Origin: Xanthomarina sp. F1114
GTDB taxonomy: Bacteria; Bacteroidota; Bacteroidia; Flavobacteriales; Flavobacteriaceae
Direction: 5' to 3'
Assembly: GCF_026410255.1 (NCBI RefSeq)
Contig: NZ_JAPMLL010000004.1
Location: 62,001-126,000, forward strand
Length of the DNA: 64,000 bases
The notes beneath the pieces were generated by a model that saw only the letters and a list, made by a program, of their open reading frames with translations, had not been told where the DNA came from and did not search any database. Shown here piece by piece: positions 52,130 to 60,040 of this stretch (position 1 is its first letter; every line of letters starts with the position of its first letter). The translations under genes and the position numbers were made by a program.

Positions 52130-52906
52130 ATGAAAACCAAAGTCTTTAGTTTGTTTATAATATGTATCACGTTTCAATCTTTAATGTTTGGACAAGCTAA
52201 AGACATGGTTCTTATAGAAGGAAACCGATATATACCATTGTATGGTCGAGACTCGACTGTAGTAGAAGTGAAAGACTTTAGGATGGATGTCTATCCGGTA
52301 AGTGTTGAAGACTATACAAAATTTTTAAAAGAGAACCCGAAGTGGCGAAAATCTAAAGTAAAAGGATTATTCGCGGATAAAAGTTATTTGTCGAATTGGG
52401 ACTCAGATTTAAAAATGAACGATTCTGTTAACTCTAACAGTCCAATTACGAATGTATCTTGGTTTGCTGCCAAAGCTTATTGCGAATGTCAAGATAAACG
52501 TTTGCCAACTATTGATGAATGGGAATATGCGGCAATGGCAGACGAAACCACAAAAGATGCCCGAGTTAAGCCTGAGTACAATTCAAGAATTTTAGCTTGG
52601 TATGAAGCTCCAAAGAAACAACCTGTAATAGGGGAAAGTCCTAAAAATATATGGGGAGTTTATGATTTACATGGATTGGTTTGGGAGTGGACACTTGATT
52701 TTAATTCGGTATTAATAACGGGAGAATCTAGAAAAGATACCGACAAAGATAGTAACCTATTCTGTGGCAGTGCATCCATTAATGCTACAGACTTAATGAA
52801 TTATGCTGCCTTTATGCGTTATGCTATCAGAGGAAGTTTACAGGCGAAAAATTCTATGAAAAACTTAGGGTTTCGTTGCGTTCAGGACATAAAACAAAAT
52901 ATGTAA
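52130..52906 (+). CDS. Formylglycine-generating-enzyme-like (SUMF1 domain) exported protein of the nirK operon
   Basis: 258 residues with a signal peptide (1-22, ending LMFGQ). The SUMF1/FGE fold is clear: YPVSVEDYTKFLKENPKW, NVSWFAAKAYCECQDKRLPTIDEWEYAA (about 105-133), DLHGLVWEWTLDFN (about 182-195) and the C-terminal NLGFRCVQD. True sulfatase-activating FGE has RGGSW and an active Cys pair; here that place reads NLFCGSASINATDLMNYAAFMRY, so the biochemistry may differ. 16 bases after nirK and touching the SCO gene. Likely helps maturation or assembly of NirK or a partner; inference from position. Confidence 0.88.
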   Translation: MKTKVFSLFIICITFQSLMFGQAKDMVLIEGNRYIPLYGRDSTVVEVKDFRMDVYPVSVEDYTKFLKENPKWRKSKVKGLFADKSYLSNWDSDLKMNDSVNSNSPITNVSWFAAKAYCECQDKRLPTIDEWEYAAMADETTKDARVKPEYNSRILAWYEAPKKQPVIGESPKNIWGVYDLHGLVWEWTLDFNSVLITGESRKDTDKDSNLFCGSASINATDLMNYAAFMRYAIRGSLQAKNSMKNLGFRCVQDIKQNM

Positions 52907-53626
52907 ATGAAGAATTTAAAAGCTATTATATCTATGTTGATGTTATTAACTGTAATAACATCATGTAATTCTGATAAATCTAAGGCATCCCACGAGCAAT
53001 TAGTTGTATACCAATGCCCTATGAAGTGCGAAGGAGGTAAAACCTATGATGAAAATGTAAACTGCCCAATTTGTAAAATGGATCTTCAAGTAGTGGAAGG
53101 TGAAGTATCAAAAAAAGAAACCACAAATGAGATTTCAGATGAATCTATTTTTAACCTTACAAGTAAGTGGCATACAGAAGAAGATGAGGAAATTCAGCTA
53201 AAAGATTTAAAAGGGAAAAATTTAGTTATGGTTATGATTTATACGTCTTGTAAAGCTGCTTGTCCAAGACTAGTTGCCGATATGAGAAATATTGAAGCGC
53301 AAATTCCTAAAGAAAACCTTGGCGACCTTCAGTTTGTTCTAGTAAGTATAGACCCTACTGTAGACACACCAAAACGTCTTAAAGATTTTGCCAAAGAAAA
53401 TGCTATGAATGACGAACACTGGACATTTTTACAAGGTACAGAAAGTGGAGTCAGAGAATTTGCTAATGTATTATCGGTTAAATACAAAGAAATTTCACCG
53501 ATAGATTTTTCACATTCAAACATTATTAGTGTCTTTAATAAAGAAGGAGAATTAATTCACCAGCAAGAAGGTTTAGGTGTCGATAATAAAGAAACGGTTG
53601 AGTCTATTTTACAACTAACACAATAA
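52907..53626 (+). CDS. SCO1/SenC-family copper chaperone lipoprotein with Cys-rich N-terminal domain
   Basis: 239 residues. Lipobox VITSC (Cys20). Residues 35-62 form a heavy-metal-binding segment (QCPMKCEGG and VNCPICKMDL, four Cys plus Met). The thioredoxin-fold SCO domain (about 80-239) has the copper-binding C115-KAA-C119 and the third ligand H203 (DFSHSN). SCO proteins deliver copper to periplasmic copper enzymes; here NirK is the obvious client, given the operon. Starts directly after the SUMF1 gene with no gap. Confidence 0.92.
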   Translation: MKNLKAIISMLMLLTVITSCNSDKSKASHEQLVVYQCPMKCEGGKTYDENVNCPICKMDLQVVEGEVSKKETTNEISDESIFNLTSKWHTEEDEEIQLKDLKGKNLVMVMIYTSCKAACPRLVADMRNIEAQIPKENLGDLQFVLVSIDPTVDTPKRLKDFAKENAMNDEHWTFLQGTESGVREFANVLSVKYKEISPIDFSHSNIISVFNKEGELIHQQEGLGVDNKETVESILQLTQ

Positions 53627-53689
53627 TAATTAGTATTCAATAAATTATTGAAAGCGTTATAAAACGCGAAAATCCTTATAAAAATTCAG

Positions 53690-54964
53690 ATGAAAAAACT
53701 ATTAGCAGTCCTATGTATAGGACTTGGCATGGCGACTTATGCCCAAGAATTTGAAATTTCTGCCGAGTTAAGGCCGAGATTTGAATATAGACATGGATAC
53801 AAAACTCTAGCCGATGATATGCTTGATCCGGCAGCCTTTGTATCTCAACGTACACGGTTAAATTTTGGCTATAATAGCGAAAAGTTAAATGTTTATTTTA
53901 GTGCTCAAAACGTAAGAGTTTGGGGAGATGTAGCAACATCATCTTTATCCGATAAAAATGGAACAGCTATTCATGAAGCATGGGCAGAACTCTTGTTAAA
54001 TAATCAGTTCTCCTTGAAGTTTGGACGTCAAGAAATTATTTACGACGATCAGCGTATGTTTGGTAATGTTGGTTGGGCACAACAAGCTAGAAGTCACGAT
54101 GCTTTAATTGCAACGTTTAGGCCTAACGATAATAATAGAATAGACCTAGGTTTGGCAATTAGTGCCGAAAGTGAATCTTTATTTGAAATAGATTATAATG
54201 TTAATAATTATAAATCGTTTCAATATGTATGGTATCACGCCAATTTGGATAGCTTCGGATTAAGTTTTTTAGCACTTAATAATGGCTATGCGTTTGAAAA
54301 TAGCAATAATGAGCAAGAGGTAGATTACAATCAAACTTTTGGGACACATGCCACATATGGACAGAATAAATTAAAAGCAGATGCTTCTATCTATTTTCAA
54401 ACAGGAAAAATTGCCAACACTAAGTTAAGCGCATATAATTTTGCTTTAAATGCACATTACGCAATTGGCGAAAACTTTAATGTAGGCTTAGGTGGAGAAT
54501 ATTTGTCTGGAACCGATATGGACTCTAACAGTAACAAAATAGAGTCTTTTAATCCCTGGTATGGAACCAATCATAAATTTAATGGATGGATGGATTATTT
54601 CTATGTTGGAAACCATATAAACTCTGTAGGTTTATTAGATATTAATGCAACAGTCGCTTTTAATAAGAATAAATTTTCAGCTAAGTTAATGCCACATTTC
54701 TTTTCTTCGGCAGCAACTATTGTTGATGGGATGGGAGAGAAAATGAGTAATTCTTTAGGTACAGAAATCGATTTAGTGCTAGGTTATAGTTTGTCTAAAG
54801 ACATTCAGTTTCAAGTAGGATACTCTCAAATGTTTGCAACAGAAAGTATGGAAATTTTAAAAGGAGGCGATAAAAGTGAAACAAATAATTGGGCCTGGGC
54901 CATGATTGTTGTTAAACCATCATTATTTAAAACATCTTTTAAGAAAGCAGAGACTATAGATTAA
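53690..54964 (+). CDS. Outer-membrane porin (alginate-export-family barrel) of the nirK operon
   Basis: 424 residues. Signal peptide 1-18 (GMATYAQ). The rest is strand after strand of an outer-membrane barrel: ISAELRPRFEYRHGYKTL, RTRLNFGYNSEKLNVYFSAQNVRVWGD, EAWAELLLNNQFSLKFGRQEIIYDDQRMFGNVGW (about 95-128, the hallmark of the alginate-export/OprD-like family), AHYAIGENFNVGLGGEYLSG, ending VVKPSLFKTSFKKAETID. Probably lets nitrite or another small anion cross the outer membrane for NirK. 63 bases after SCO; a strong terminator follows. Confidence 0.88.
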   Translation: MKKLLAVLCIGLGMATYAQEFEISAELRPRFEYRHGYKTLADDMLDPAAFVSQRTRLNFGYNSEKLNVYFSAQNVRVWGDVATSSLSDKNGTAIHEAWAELLLNNQFSLKFGRQEIIYDDQRMFGNVGWAQQARSHDALIATFRPNDNNRIDLGLAISAESESLFEIDYNVNNYKSFQYVWYHANLDSFGLSFLALNNGYAFENSNNEQEVDYNQTFGTHATYGQNKLKADASIYFQTGKIANTKLSAYNFALNAHYAIGENFNVGLGGEYLSGTDMDSNSNKIESFNPWYGTNHKFNGWMDYFYVGNHINSVGLLDINATVAFNKNKFSAKLMPHFFSSAATIVDGMGEKMSNSLGTEIDLVLGYSLSKDIQFQVGYSQMFATESMEILKGGDKSETNNWAWAMIVVKPSLFKTSFKKAETID

Positions 54965-54975
54965 TTTTAAAATTT

Positions 54976-55013
54976 AAAAAACCTCTACAATTTATAAATT
55001 GTAGAGGTTTTTT
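54976..55013. terminator. Strong bidirectional terminator ending the nirK operon
   Basis: A 28-bp perfect palindrome (54981-55008; arm ACCTCTACAATTTA) flanked by AAAAA and TTTTT. It also faces the hemerythrin gene on the minus strand, separating the two convergent units. Confidence 0.9.
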
Positions 55014-55049
55014 GTTTTAAAAAGACTTGTATAAGATATATATTATGAA

Positions 55050-55511
55050 TTACTTCCAAAATTCATCATCCAGGTTGTCGTTAAAAGGCTCCGATTGATG
55101 AATTTTTTCTATATATAATAACTGCGCTTCCGTTGCAACCTTTTGTACCTCTGGAAAAAGAACTCGTTCTTCAAAGCGGATGTGTTGCTCTAATTCCTCT
55201 TCAATTTTACTCAAAGTTTTAGGTTCTACTTCGGTTTCAGAAAACAATCGCTTCAGACGCCTGTGCTCTGCTAATGCGCGTTTTACTAATTCATTGTTTT
55301 CATCTAAAATGGAAAAAATATGGGCTTCTTCCAATTCAAAATGAGGAATTAAATGATTTTCAAAAAACCAATCAGCATATGCTTTTATACGCTTTGGTTC
55401 GATACCTTTATTAAAACCACTTCTTATTTTCCAAGATAAAAGTAAGCCATGATGATGTTCTCTGCTTAAAGGTTGTAAGGCTTTATGACGTTTTTGAGGT
55501 TTAGTTTTCAT
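55050..55511 (-). CDS. Hemerythrin domain protein
   Basis: 153 residues, four-helix bundle with the di-iron ligands: LSREHHHGLLLSWKI (about 16-30), HFELEEAHIFSIL (about 54-66), AEHRRLKRL (about 82) and HIRFEERVLFPEVQ (about 111-124). Such proteins bind oxygen or nitric oxide or store iron. It overlaps the stop of the heme-copper/NnrS-like membrane protein by four bases, so the two are translated together. With Ric nearby this suggests nitric oxide handling. Cytoplasmic by sequence. Confidence 0.9.
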   Translation of the reverse strand: MKTKPQKRHKALQPLSREHHHGLLLSWKIRSGFNKGIEPKRIKAYADWFFENHLIPHFELEEAHIFSILDENNELVKRALAEHRRLKRLFSETEVEPKTLSKIEEELEQHIRFEERVLFPEVQKVATEAQLLYIEKIHQSEPFNDNLDDEFWK

Positions 55512-56695
55512 ACTAATTTGGTTTTGTAAATATTAAAAATAAGGCTAAAAACTCCTAAAGGAAGTAAGATACTACTAATAAATAGCAGGACATAATAGTT
55601 AGGCAACAATCCAATACCTACGTAGAATAAACAACCTTGAGCTATAATTATAATTTCGGTAAGAATAAATCCTAAAATAAAAATATACATACCATAATTT
55701 AAGTTTCTACTTTGTGTAACTAATTTACTTTGTAATATAAATGCAAATAAAAATCCACTAATAACTCCTAACATAGTTAAATGGATAAAACCAATAACTA
55801 AATTTCTATGTTGAAAAGCCATATTTGAAATCTCAGGAATTAGAGATAAGGTTTGGAGACCAATTTTTAGTATAAAACACAGCAATGAGAAGTGGAACAT
55901 ATATCTGGTAATTTTAGAACTGGAATCTAAAAGCTGCTTAAATGGTTTTTTAATTAATTTTAAAAACAGAATAAGACTTATAATTTGTAGAAATACGCCT
56001 AAGCCATTAATCCATAATAACGAAATATGTGGGGCAAACCAATTTACTGGAAGCGCAAAAGTTAGAATAGTAGAAATAATTAGTAATTTAAAAAATGTTC
56101 TAAATTCTTTAGAGTCCTTTATTTGAAGTTTATATATTAAAACGGCTAAAACGGCAATTAGAAACCAGCCATTAAACTGAAAATGTAAAAAGAACTGTAT
56201 GGCAATTTGATAAAAAGCAGATGCCTGACCTAATAAGCCAACAGCTGGTCCCAAACACCAAACGCCAATAGTAGAAACAGTCATAAAAATAAGAGAAGAC
56301 TTGAGTAAATAGCTAGTAACTACGGAATCTGTTTTATGATTTTTCCAAATAAGTCTAACAAAGTAATAACTACAAAATATATGAAGCGTAGAGAAGCTTA
56401 TTGATATAGCAGCATAGCCTTGAAATGGAAAGCTAATCATCATGCCTACTACTGCGAGTTCTGTAACCCAAAATAGTCTATTATAGATGGGTTTCTTTTC
56501 TGGAACAAAGAAATATATAAACAGTGTATAAAGCATTAAATACACCCATCCCAACATAGCCACATGAGAATGTGCATGTGTTAAAAATCTATAATTAAAT
56601 GGAATTGGCGAGATATAAGTATAGCGTAAAGCTAATCCCATGAGGGCGGCAATAAGAAAATTTATTAAGCAAGTAAGTACGAGCTTTTTGGGCAT
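55508..56695 (-). CDS. Polytopic membrane protein with NnrS/heme-copper-oxidase-I-like His motifs
   Basis: 395 residues, about 11-12 membrane helices. An early segment RFLTHAHSHVAMLGWVYLMLY puts several His in the second helix, and later GWFLIAVLAVLIYKL, NWFAPHISLLWINGLG and HRNLVIGFIHLTMLGVISGFLF repeat the His-near-membrane pattern. This resembles subunit I of heme-copper oxidases and NnrS-type heme proteins, but the canonical copper/heme ligands of NorB or CcoN are not all visible. It may be a nitric-oxide-linked membrane heme protein; I would not assign it as a NO reductase. Paired with hemerythrin, facing the nirK operon. Confidence 0.7.
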   Translation of the reverse strand: MPKKLVLTCLINFLIAALMGLALRYTYISPIPFNYRFLTHAHSHVAMLGWVYLMLYTLFIYFFVPEKKPIYNRLFWVTELAVVGMMISFPFQGYAAISISFSTLHIFCSYYFVRLIWKNHKTDSVVTSYLLKSSLIFMTVSTIGVWCLGPAVGLLGQASAFYQIAIQFFLHFQFNGWFLIAVLAVLIYKLQIKDSKEFRTFFKLLIISTILTFALPVNWFAPHISLLWINGLGVFLQIISLILFLKLIKKPFKQLLDSSSKITRYMFHFSLLCFILKIGLQTLSLIPEISNMAFQHRNLVIGFIHLTMLGVISGFLFAFILQSKLVTQSRNLNYGMYIFILGFILTEIIIIAQGCLFYVGIGLLPNYYVLLFISSILLPLGVFSLIFNIYKTKLV

Positions 56696-56864
56696 AAATT
56701 AAAATAAATAGCTGAGTTGTAAATATAAAGATATAATTAAAAAAAACACTCCTCTTGTATGACAAACTAAAGAAACATAAATTTACTCCTCAACAAATTT
56801 AAACTATTATTAGTAACAGGAGAAGTGCTTTTAATGAACAACTATTATAAATAAAAATTATAAT

Positions 56865-56904
56865 TAAACCTGGAAGTTTTATTGGGGAATGACTCCCAGG
56901 TTTA
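56865..56904 (-). terminator. Terminator after ric
   Basis: TAAACCTGG (56865-56873) pairs with CCAGGTTTA (56896-56904) over a 22-base loop, 23 bases past the ric stop on the minus strand; the minus-strand tail is AT-rich. The loop is long, so strength is moderate. Confidence 0.55.
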
Positions 56905-56926
56905 TATTAGAAAATACCATTAAAGA

Positions 56927-57658
56927 TTACTGAATAAGTTTTTCTAACTTTTCAGCTTCAGGGAATAAGATGTTATTTTCTAAATGTATATGTAAGTGTA
57001 AATCTTTTTCAAATTCATCCAACATAGCAAATGTTACTTTATAGGTATTACAAGCATCTGCTGGTGGAGTATAATTGTCTGATAGTTCGGCAATTTCTCT
57101 AAAACGTTCACCCTCATTTTCATGTTCTGCCATCATCATTGCAATTGGGTTCTTAACCGTACCAAATTGGGGAGATGTAACCGGACTTTTGTCTATTTGA
57201 GCTTTCACCATTTTTTTAATGAAAGGAAAAAGAATTAATTCTTCTTTTTTCATGTGCGAAGCTAACTCTCCTGTAGATGCAGTAAACAATTCGTTGATTT
57301 TAAATAATTCTGGATGTCTACCACCATGAACTTTACACAATTTGTCTAAAAATTGGTGTAAAACCGGAGTTTTTTCCTCTACATATCTGTGGTGTTTTTT
57401 CTCCACATACTCTGCTAATAAATCTAAAGGCCAAGATCTGTAATCTATAGACTGATCTGTATTAGTAGATACAACTTTTTCTAAATCGTTTAATAATAAG
57501 TTGCTATCAAGATTGTTTTTAGTACAAACTTCTTCAATAGTTCTATTTCCTTTGCAACAGAAATCTATTCCGTATTTAGAGAAAACTGATGCAGTTCTGT
57601 AATCTTCGGCAACATATTGGCCTATTTCCTTTTGTGATTCTTTACTTAATGTTTCCAT
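56927..57658 (-). CDS. ric: Iron-sulfur cluster repair di-iron protein (Ric/YtfE/ScdA)
   Basis: 243 residues. The ScdA_N domain (about 10-70) has YVAEDYRTASVFSKYGIDFCCKGNRTIEEVC with C34-C35. The hemerythrin-like di-iron domain (about 80-240) has EKKHHRYVEEKTPVLHQFL, HGGRHPEL, HMKKEELILFPFI, AEHENEGERFREI and HIHLENNILFPEAE. Repairs Fe-S clusters damaged by nitric oxide or oxidants. Downstream of the Rrf2 gene on the same strand, separated by 136 bases that contain the GGACA-AAAA-TATCC palindrome. Confidence 0.94.
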   Translation of the reverse strand: METLSKESQKEIGQYVAEDYRTASVFSKYGIDFCCKGNRTIEEVCTKNNLDSNLLLNDLEKVVSTNTDQSIDYRSWPLDLLAEYVEKKHHRYVEEKTPVLHQFLDKLCKVHGGRHPELFKINELFTASTGELASHMKKEELILFPFIKKMVKAQIDKSPVTSPQFGTVKNPIAMMMAEHENEGERFREIAELSDNYTPPADACNTYKVTFAMLDEFEKDLHLHIHLENNILFPEAEKLEKLIQ

Positions 57659-57761
57659 GTGCTTCTCCCAACCTTTTCTTTTATTTGTTATTCTTTCTAT
57701 GTTAAAAGAATTGGTGTTTTTAAGGGTGTTTTATTAATTAATACTTGTTTTTAATCTATTC

Positions 57762-57775
57762 GGATATTTTTGTCC
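57762..57775. promoter_or_regulatory. GGAYA-N4-TRTCC palindrome upstream of ric
   Basis: Plus strand GGATA-TTTT-TGTCC, about 104 bases before the ric ATG and 20 bases past the rrf2 stop. Unlike the nirK and rrf2 copies it does not fall on a minus-strand -7 element: the TATTTTTG inside it reads on the plus strand, away from ric. Confidence 0.55.
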
Positions 57776-57794
57776 TATTTGTTTTTAAATTTTT

Positions 57795-58229
57795 TTAAGT
57801 CTTTAAAAATGCTACTCCAGATTTTATGTCTAAAGCTAATTCTTCTAAATTAGTATGTTCAAGCATGTGTTTTAGTTCGTCTCTTACACTTTTAAATTTG
57901 TCGTGAACAGGGCAGGGATGGTTCTCATCGCAGGTATTCAACCCTAAACCACATCCTTTATAAATATTGTCGCCATCAATAGCATTTACAATTTGCGATA
58001 ATTTTATACTAGAAATAGCGTATTTATCTATCTCAAAACCACCATAAGCACCTTTTACAGATTTTATAATACCATTTCTTACTAAATCTTGAAGAATTTT
58101 TGCTGTAAAAGCTTCTGGCGAATTTATTTCCTTAGCAATAGCCTTAAGGCTTACCCGTTTACTTTCGTAAGAGTTCAAGGCTATAAAAATAGACGCCTTA
58201 ATTCCGTATTCGCATGCTTTAGAAAACAT
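57795..58229 (-). CDS. Rrf2-family regulator, NsrR-like (nitric oxide sensing)
   Basis: 144 residues. Winged helix: ACEYGIKASIFIALNS, VSLKAIAKEINSPEAFTAKILQDLVRNGIIKSVKGAYGGFEI (about 27-67, typical Rrf2 with the wing GAYGG). Three Cys for a [Fe-S] cluster: C93, C100, C106 (KGCGLGLNTCDENHPCPVHD region), close to NsrR/IscR spacing. Neighbouring nirK and ric and the shared palindrome make a nitric-oxide-responsive repressor the best reading; IscR-like iron-sulfur control is the alternative. A 38-bp palindrome covers its own promoter, suggesting autoregulation. Confidence 0.88.
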   Translation of the reverse strand: MFSKACEYGIKASIFIALNSYESKRVSLKAIAKEINSPEAFTAKILQDLVRNGIIKSVKGAYGGFEIDKYAISSIKLSQIVNAIDGDNIYKGCGLGLNTCDENHPCPVHDKFKSVRDELKHMLEHTNLEELALDIKSGVAFLKT

Positions 58230-58263
58230 ATATTCTTTTTAATTATGGTACAAATGTAAATTA

Positions 58264-58301
58264 AATATTTAATACGGACAAACTTATCCGAATTAAATAT
58301 T
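58264..58301 (-). promoter_or_regulatory. rrf2 promoter inside a 38-bp palindrome (autoregulatory operator)
   Basis: The core GGACA-AACT-TATCC (58276-58289) is the same palindrome as at nirK and ric. On the minus strand it contains the -7 element TAAGTTTG (58279-58286), about 50 bases before the rrf2 ATG. The arms extend to 17 bases on each side (AATATTTAATACGGACA against the complement of TATCCGAATTAAATATT), matching at 15 of 17. Confidence 0.65.
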
Positions 58302-58722
58302 GTTAATTTTTTTGCCTTTTATAATAGAGGTGAAAATTAGTTCTATTTTCTTACGAAATCGGAAAGGAGAGAAGCTTAATTTGAAATTTAGATTATAATT
58401 AGTATGTTAGTATTTTAGCTATAACTGCAAGTAATTTGCAAATAGTTATTAGAATTGTAGTATTCCATTGAAATAGATAAGTAGTAAAACTGGTTATTTG
58501 AGGTTTTGTTTTACGATAAAAACAAAATATTATCAAGTTTAGAGTACTTAGAGTTTTAGCAAAATGAAAACATAAACCATACAGGCAAGGTAAATAAAGA
58601 TTGTTTTTAATCCGATTTCTCTTAGTTAGATAAACTAAAATCGGAATATTAGTTAAGTGAAACCCCTTGAAAGATTATTTTTCAAGGGGTTAGTTTTTAT
58701 TTAAAATTATTAAATAGATAGG
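58302..58722. other. Gene-free stretch between rrf2 and the acetyltransferase
   Basis: About 420 bases with no credible reading frame, start or tRNA. It contains two hairpins: CCGATTT...AAATCGG (58612-58644, with an inner TTAGTT/AACTAA pair) and the terminator at 58661-58691. A small RNA is possible but there is no clear promoter for one. Confidence 0.4.
58661..58691. terminator. Hairpin terminator between the rrf2 spacer and the acetyltransferase gene
   Basis: AACCCCTTGAAA pairs perfectly with TTTCAAGGGGTT around seven bases, 32 bases past the acetyltransferase stop; a T-rich plus-strand tail follows. Confidence 0.75.
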
Positions 58723-59265
58723 TTAATCAGGTTTGTTTATTTGATAACACAGGCAGTTTTCATATGCTGGATATGCTTTTAGTTTTGGGTGTTTAAATTC
58801 ACCCGCCTTAGTCATTCCAATTTTCTTCATCACGCTTTCCGATTTAAAATTACGCTCTGTACATACTGCAATTACCTTCTTTAACTCCGTTTTTTTAAAA
58901 GCGAAGTCAAGACATTTTTTTGCGCCTTCTGTAGCATAACCATTTCCCCAGGCAGACTTTTTTAGTCGCCAACCAATATCAACAGCAGGGGTAAAATCTG
59001 TTTTATAATCTTGGTAAGCTAAACCTATAAATCCTATAAACTCTCCAGTTTCTAAAATTTCGGTAGCAAAATAATTATAACCGTATGTTTTATAATGGTT
59101 TTGAAGTCTTTCAATAAACTCCGATGTTTCAGTTGTAGTTAGAGTATTTGGAAAATGCGCCATAACGTCGATATCCGCATTTATTTTAGCAAACTCCGTT
59201 AGGTCGTTTTTGTTCCAATTACGAAATCCGAGTCTTTCTGATTTAAAAATGTATAAATTCCCCAT
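58723..59265 (-). CDS. GNAT-family N-acetyltransferase (RimJ/RimL-like)
   Basis: 180 residues. Motifs: ERLGFRNWNKNDLTEFAKINAD (N-terminal strand-helix), GEFIGFIGLAYQ, VDIGWRLKKSAWGNGYATEGAKKCLDFAF (about 95-123, acetyl-CoA pyrophosphate loop) and AVCTERNFKSESVMKKIGM (about 135-153). The class acetylates amino groups of proteins (ribosomal-protein N-termini) or small molecules; the substrate is unknown. Alone on its transcript, with no clear -7 element. Confidence 0.9.
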   Translation of the reverse strand: MGNLYIFKSERLGFRNWNKNDLTEFAKINADIDVMAHFPNTLTTTETSEFIERLQNHYKTYGYNYFATEILETGEFIGFIGLAYQDYKTDFTPAVDIGWRLKKSAWGNGYATEGAKKCLDFAFKKTELKKVIAVCTERNFKSESVMKKIGMTKAGEFKHPKLKAYPAYENCLCYQINKPD

Positions 59266-59319
59266 ATTATAAACTGTTATATTTTGTAGTTAGATGAAAA
59301 TTTGGCCATACTATTTAAT

Positions 59320-60039
59320 TCAATTTTCATTCCAATAGTAACTATCCGGATGTTCTCTTTTGCCAAAAATAGCCGTACCAACCCGTACCATGGTGGACCC
59401 TTCTTCAATAGCCGTTTCCAGATCGCCGCTCATACCCATGGATAATTCATGAACAGGAATCCCATTATCCAGAAGTTGTAACTGAATATTTTTTAACAAT
59501 TTAAAACATTTCCTTACTTTTTCGGTTTCAGCTGAAAACAAACCAATTGTCATAAGTCCTTTAATATTAATTCTGTCAAATTGTTGAAGCTCTACAGCAA
59601 ATTTCATTGAATCCTCTGGTTTCATTCCAAATTTACTCTGTTCGTAAGAGGTGTTAAACTGAAGAAAAGCGTCTATGGTTTTGTCCTCATATTCCAATCG
59701 GTTTTGTAACTTTTCTGCTAAACGAAGTCTGTCTATAGACTGAATGCAATCTACATTGTATTTCAATAAATCTTTAACCTTATTAGTTTGAAGATGACCA
59801 ATAAAATGGGTTTGATGACCAATGGTTTTTAAAGCTTCATACTTTTTACTAATCTCGTGAATTTTATTTTCACCTATTAATGTCTGGTTGTTTTTAAAAG
59901 CTATTTTAATGTTTTCGGCTGAAACTGTTTTGGTAGCCATTAGAAGCTTCACATCTTCTGGATTACGATTTGATTTTAGACAAGCATTTTCAATTCTTTT
60001 TAGAATTTCTGCAAGGTTATTTGTTATTGAATGTTCCAT
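59320..60039 (-). CDS. YggS-family pyridoxal-phosphate-binding protein
   Basis: 239 residues from ATG 60039. The frame is open a further 58 codons to 60213, but that extension runs inside the AAA ATPase gene and is unlike any YggS. It begins EHSITNNLAEILKRIENACLKSNRNPEDVKLLMATKTVSAENIK (PLP-binding Lys near 37), GENKIHEISKKY, FIGHLQTNKVKDLL, QSIDRLRLAEKL, NTSYEQSKFGM, GLMTIG and ELSMGMSGDLETAIEEGSTMVRVGTAIFG. YggS/PLPBP proteins handle PLP homeostasis and have no known catalytic reaction. One base from the AAA ATPase stop, so the two are one operon. Confidence 0.93.
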   Translation of the reverse strand: MEHSITNNLAEILKRIENACLKSNRNPEDVKLLMATKTVSAENIKIAFKNNQTLIGENKIHEISKKYEALKTIGHQTHFIGHLQTNKVKDLLKYNVDCIQSIDRLRLAEKLQNRLEYEDKTIDAFLQFNTSYEQSKFGMKPEDSMKFAVELQQFDRINIKGLMTIGLFSAETEKVRKCFKLLKNIQLQLLDNGIPVHELSMGMSGDLETAIEEGSTMVRVGTAIFGKREHPDSYYWNEN

Positions 60040-60040
60040 T

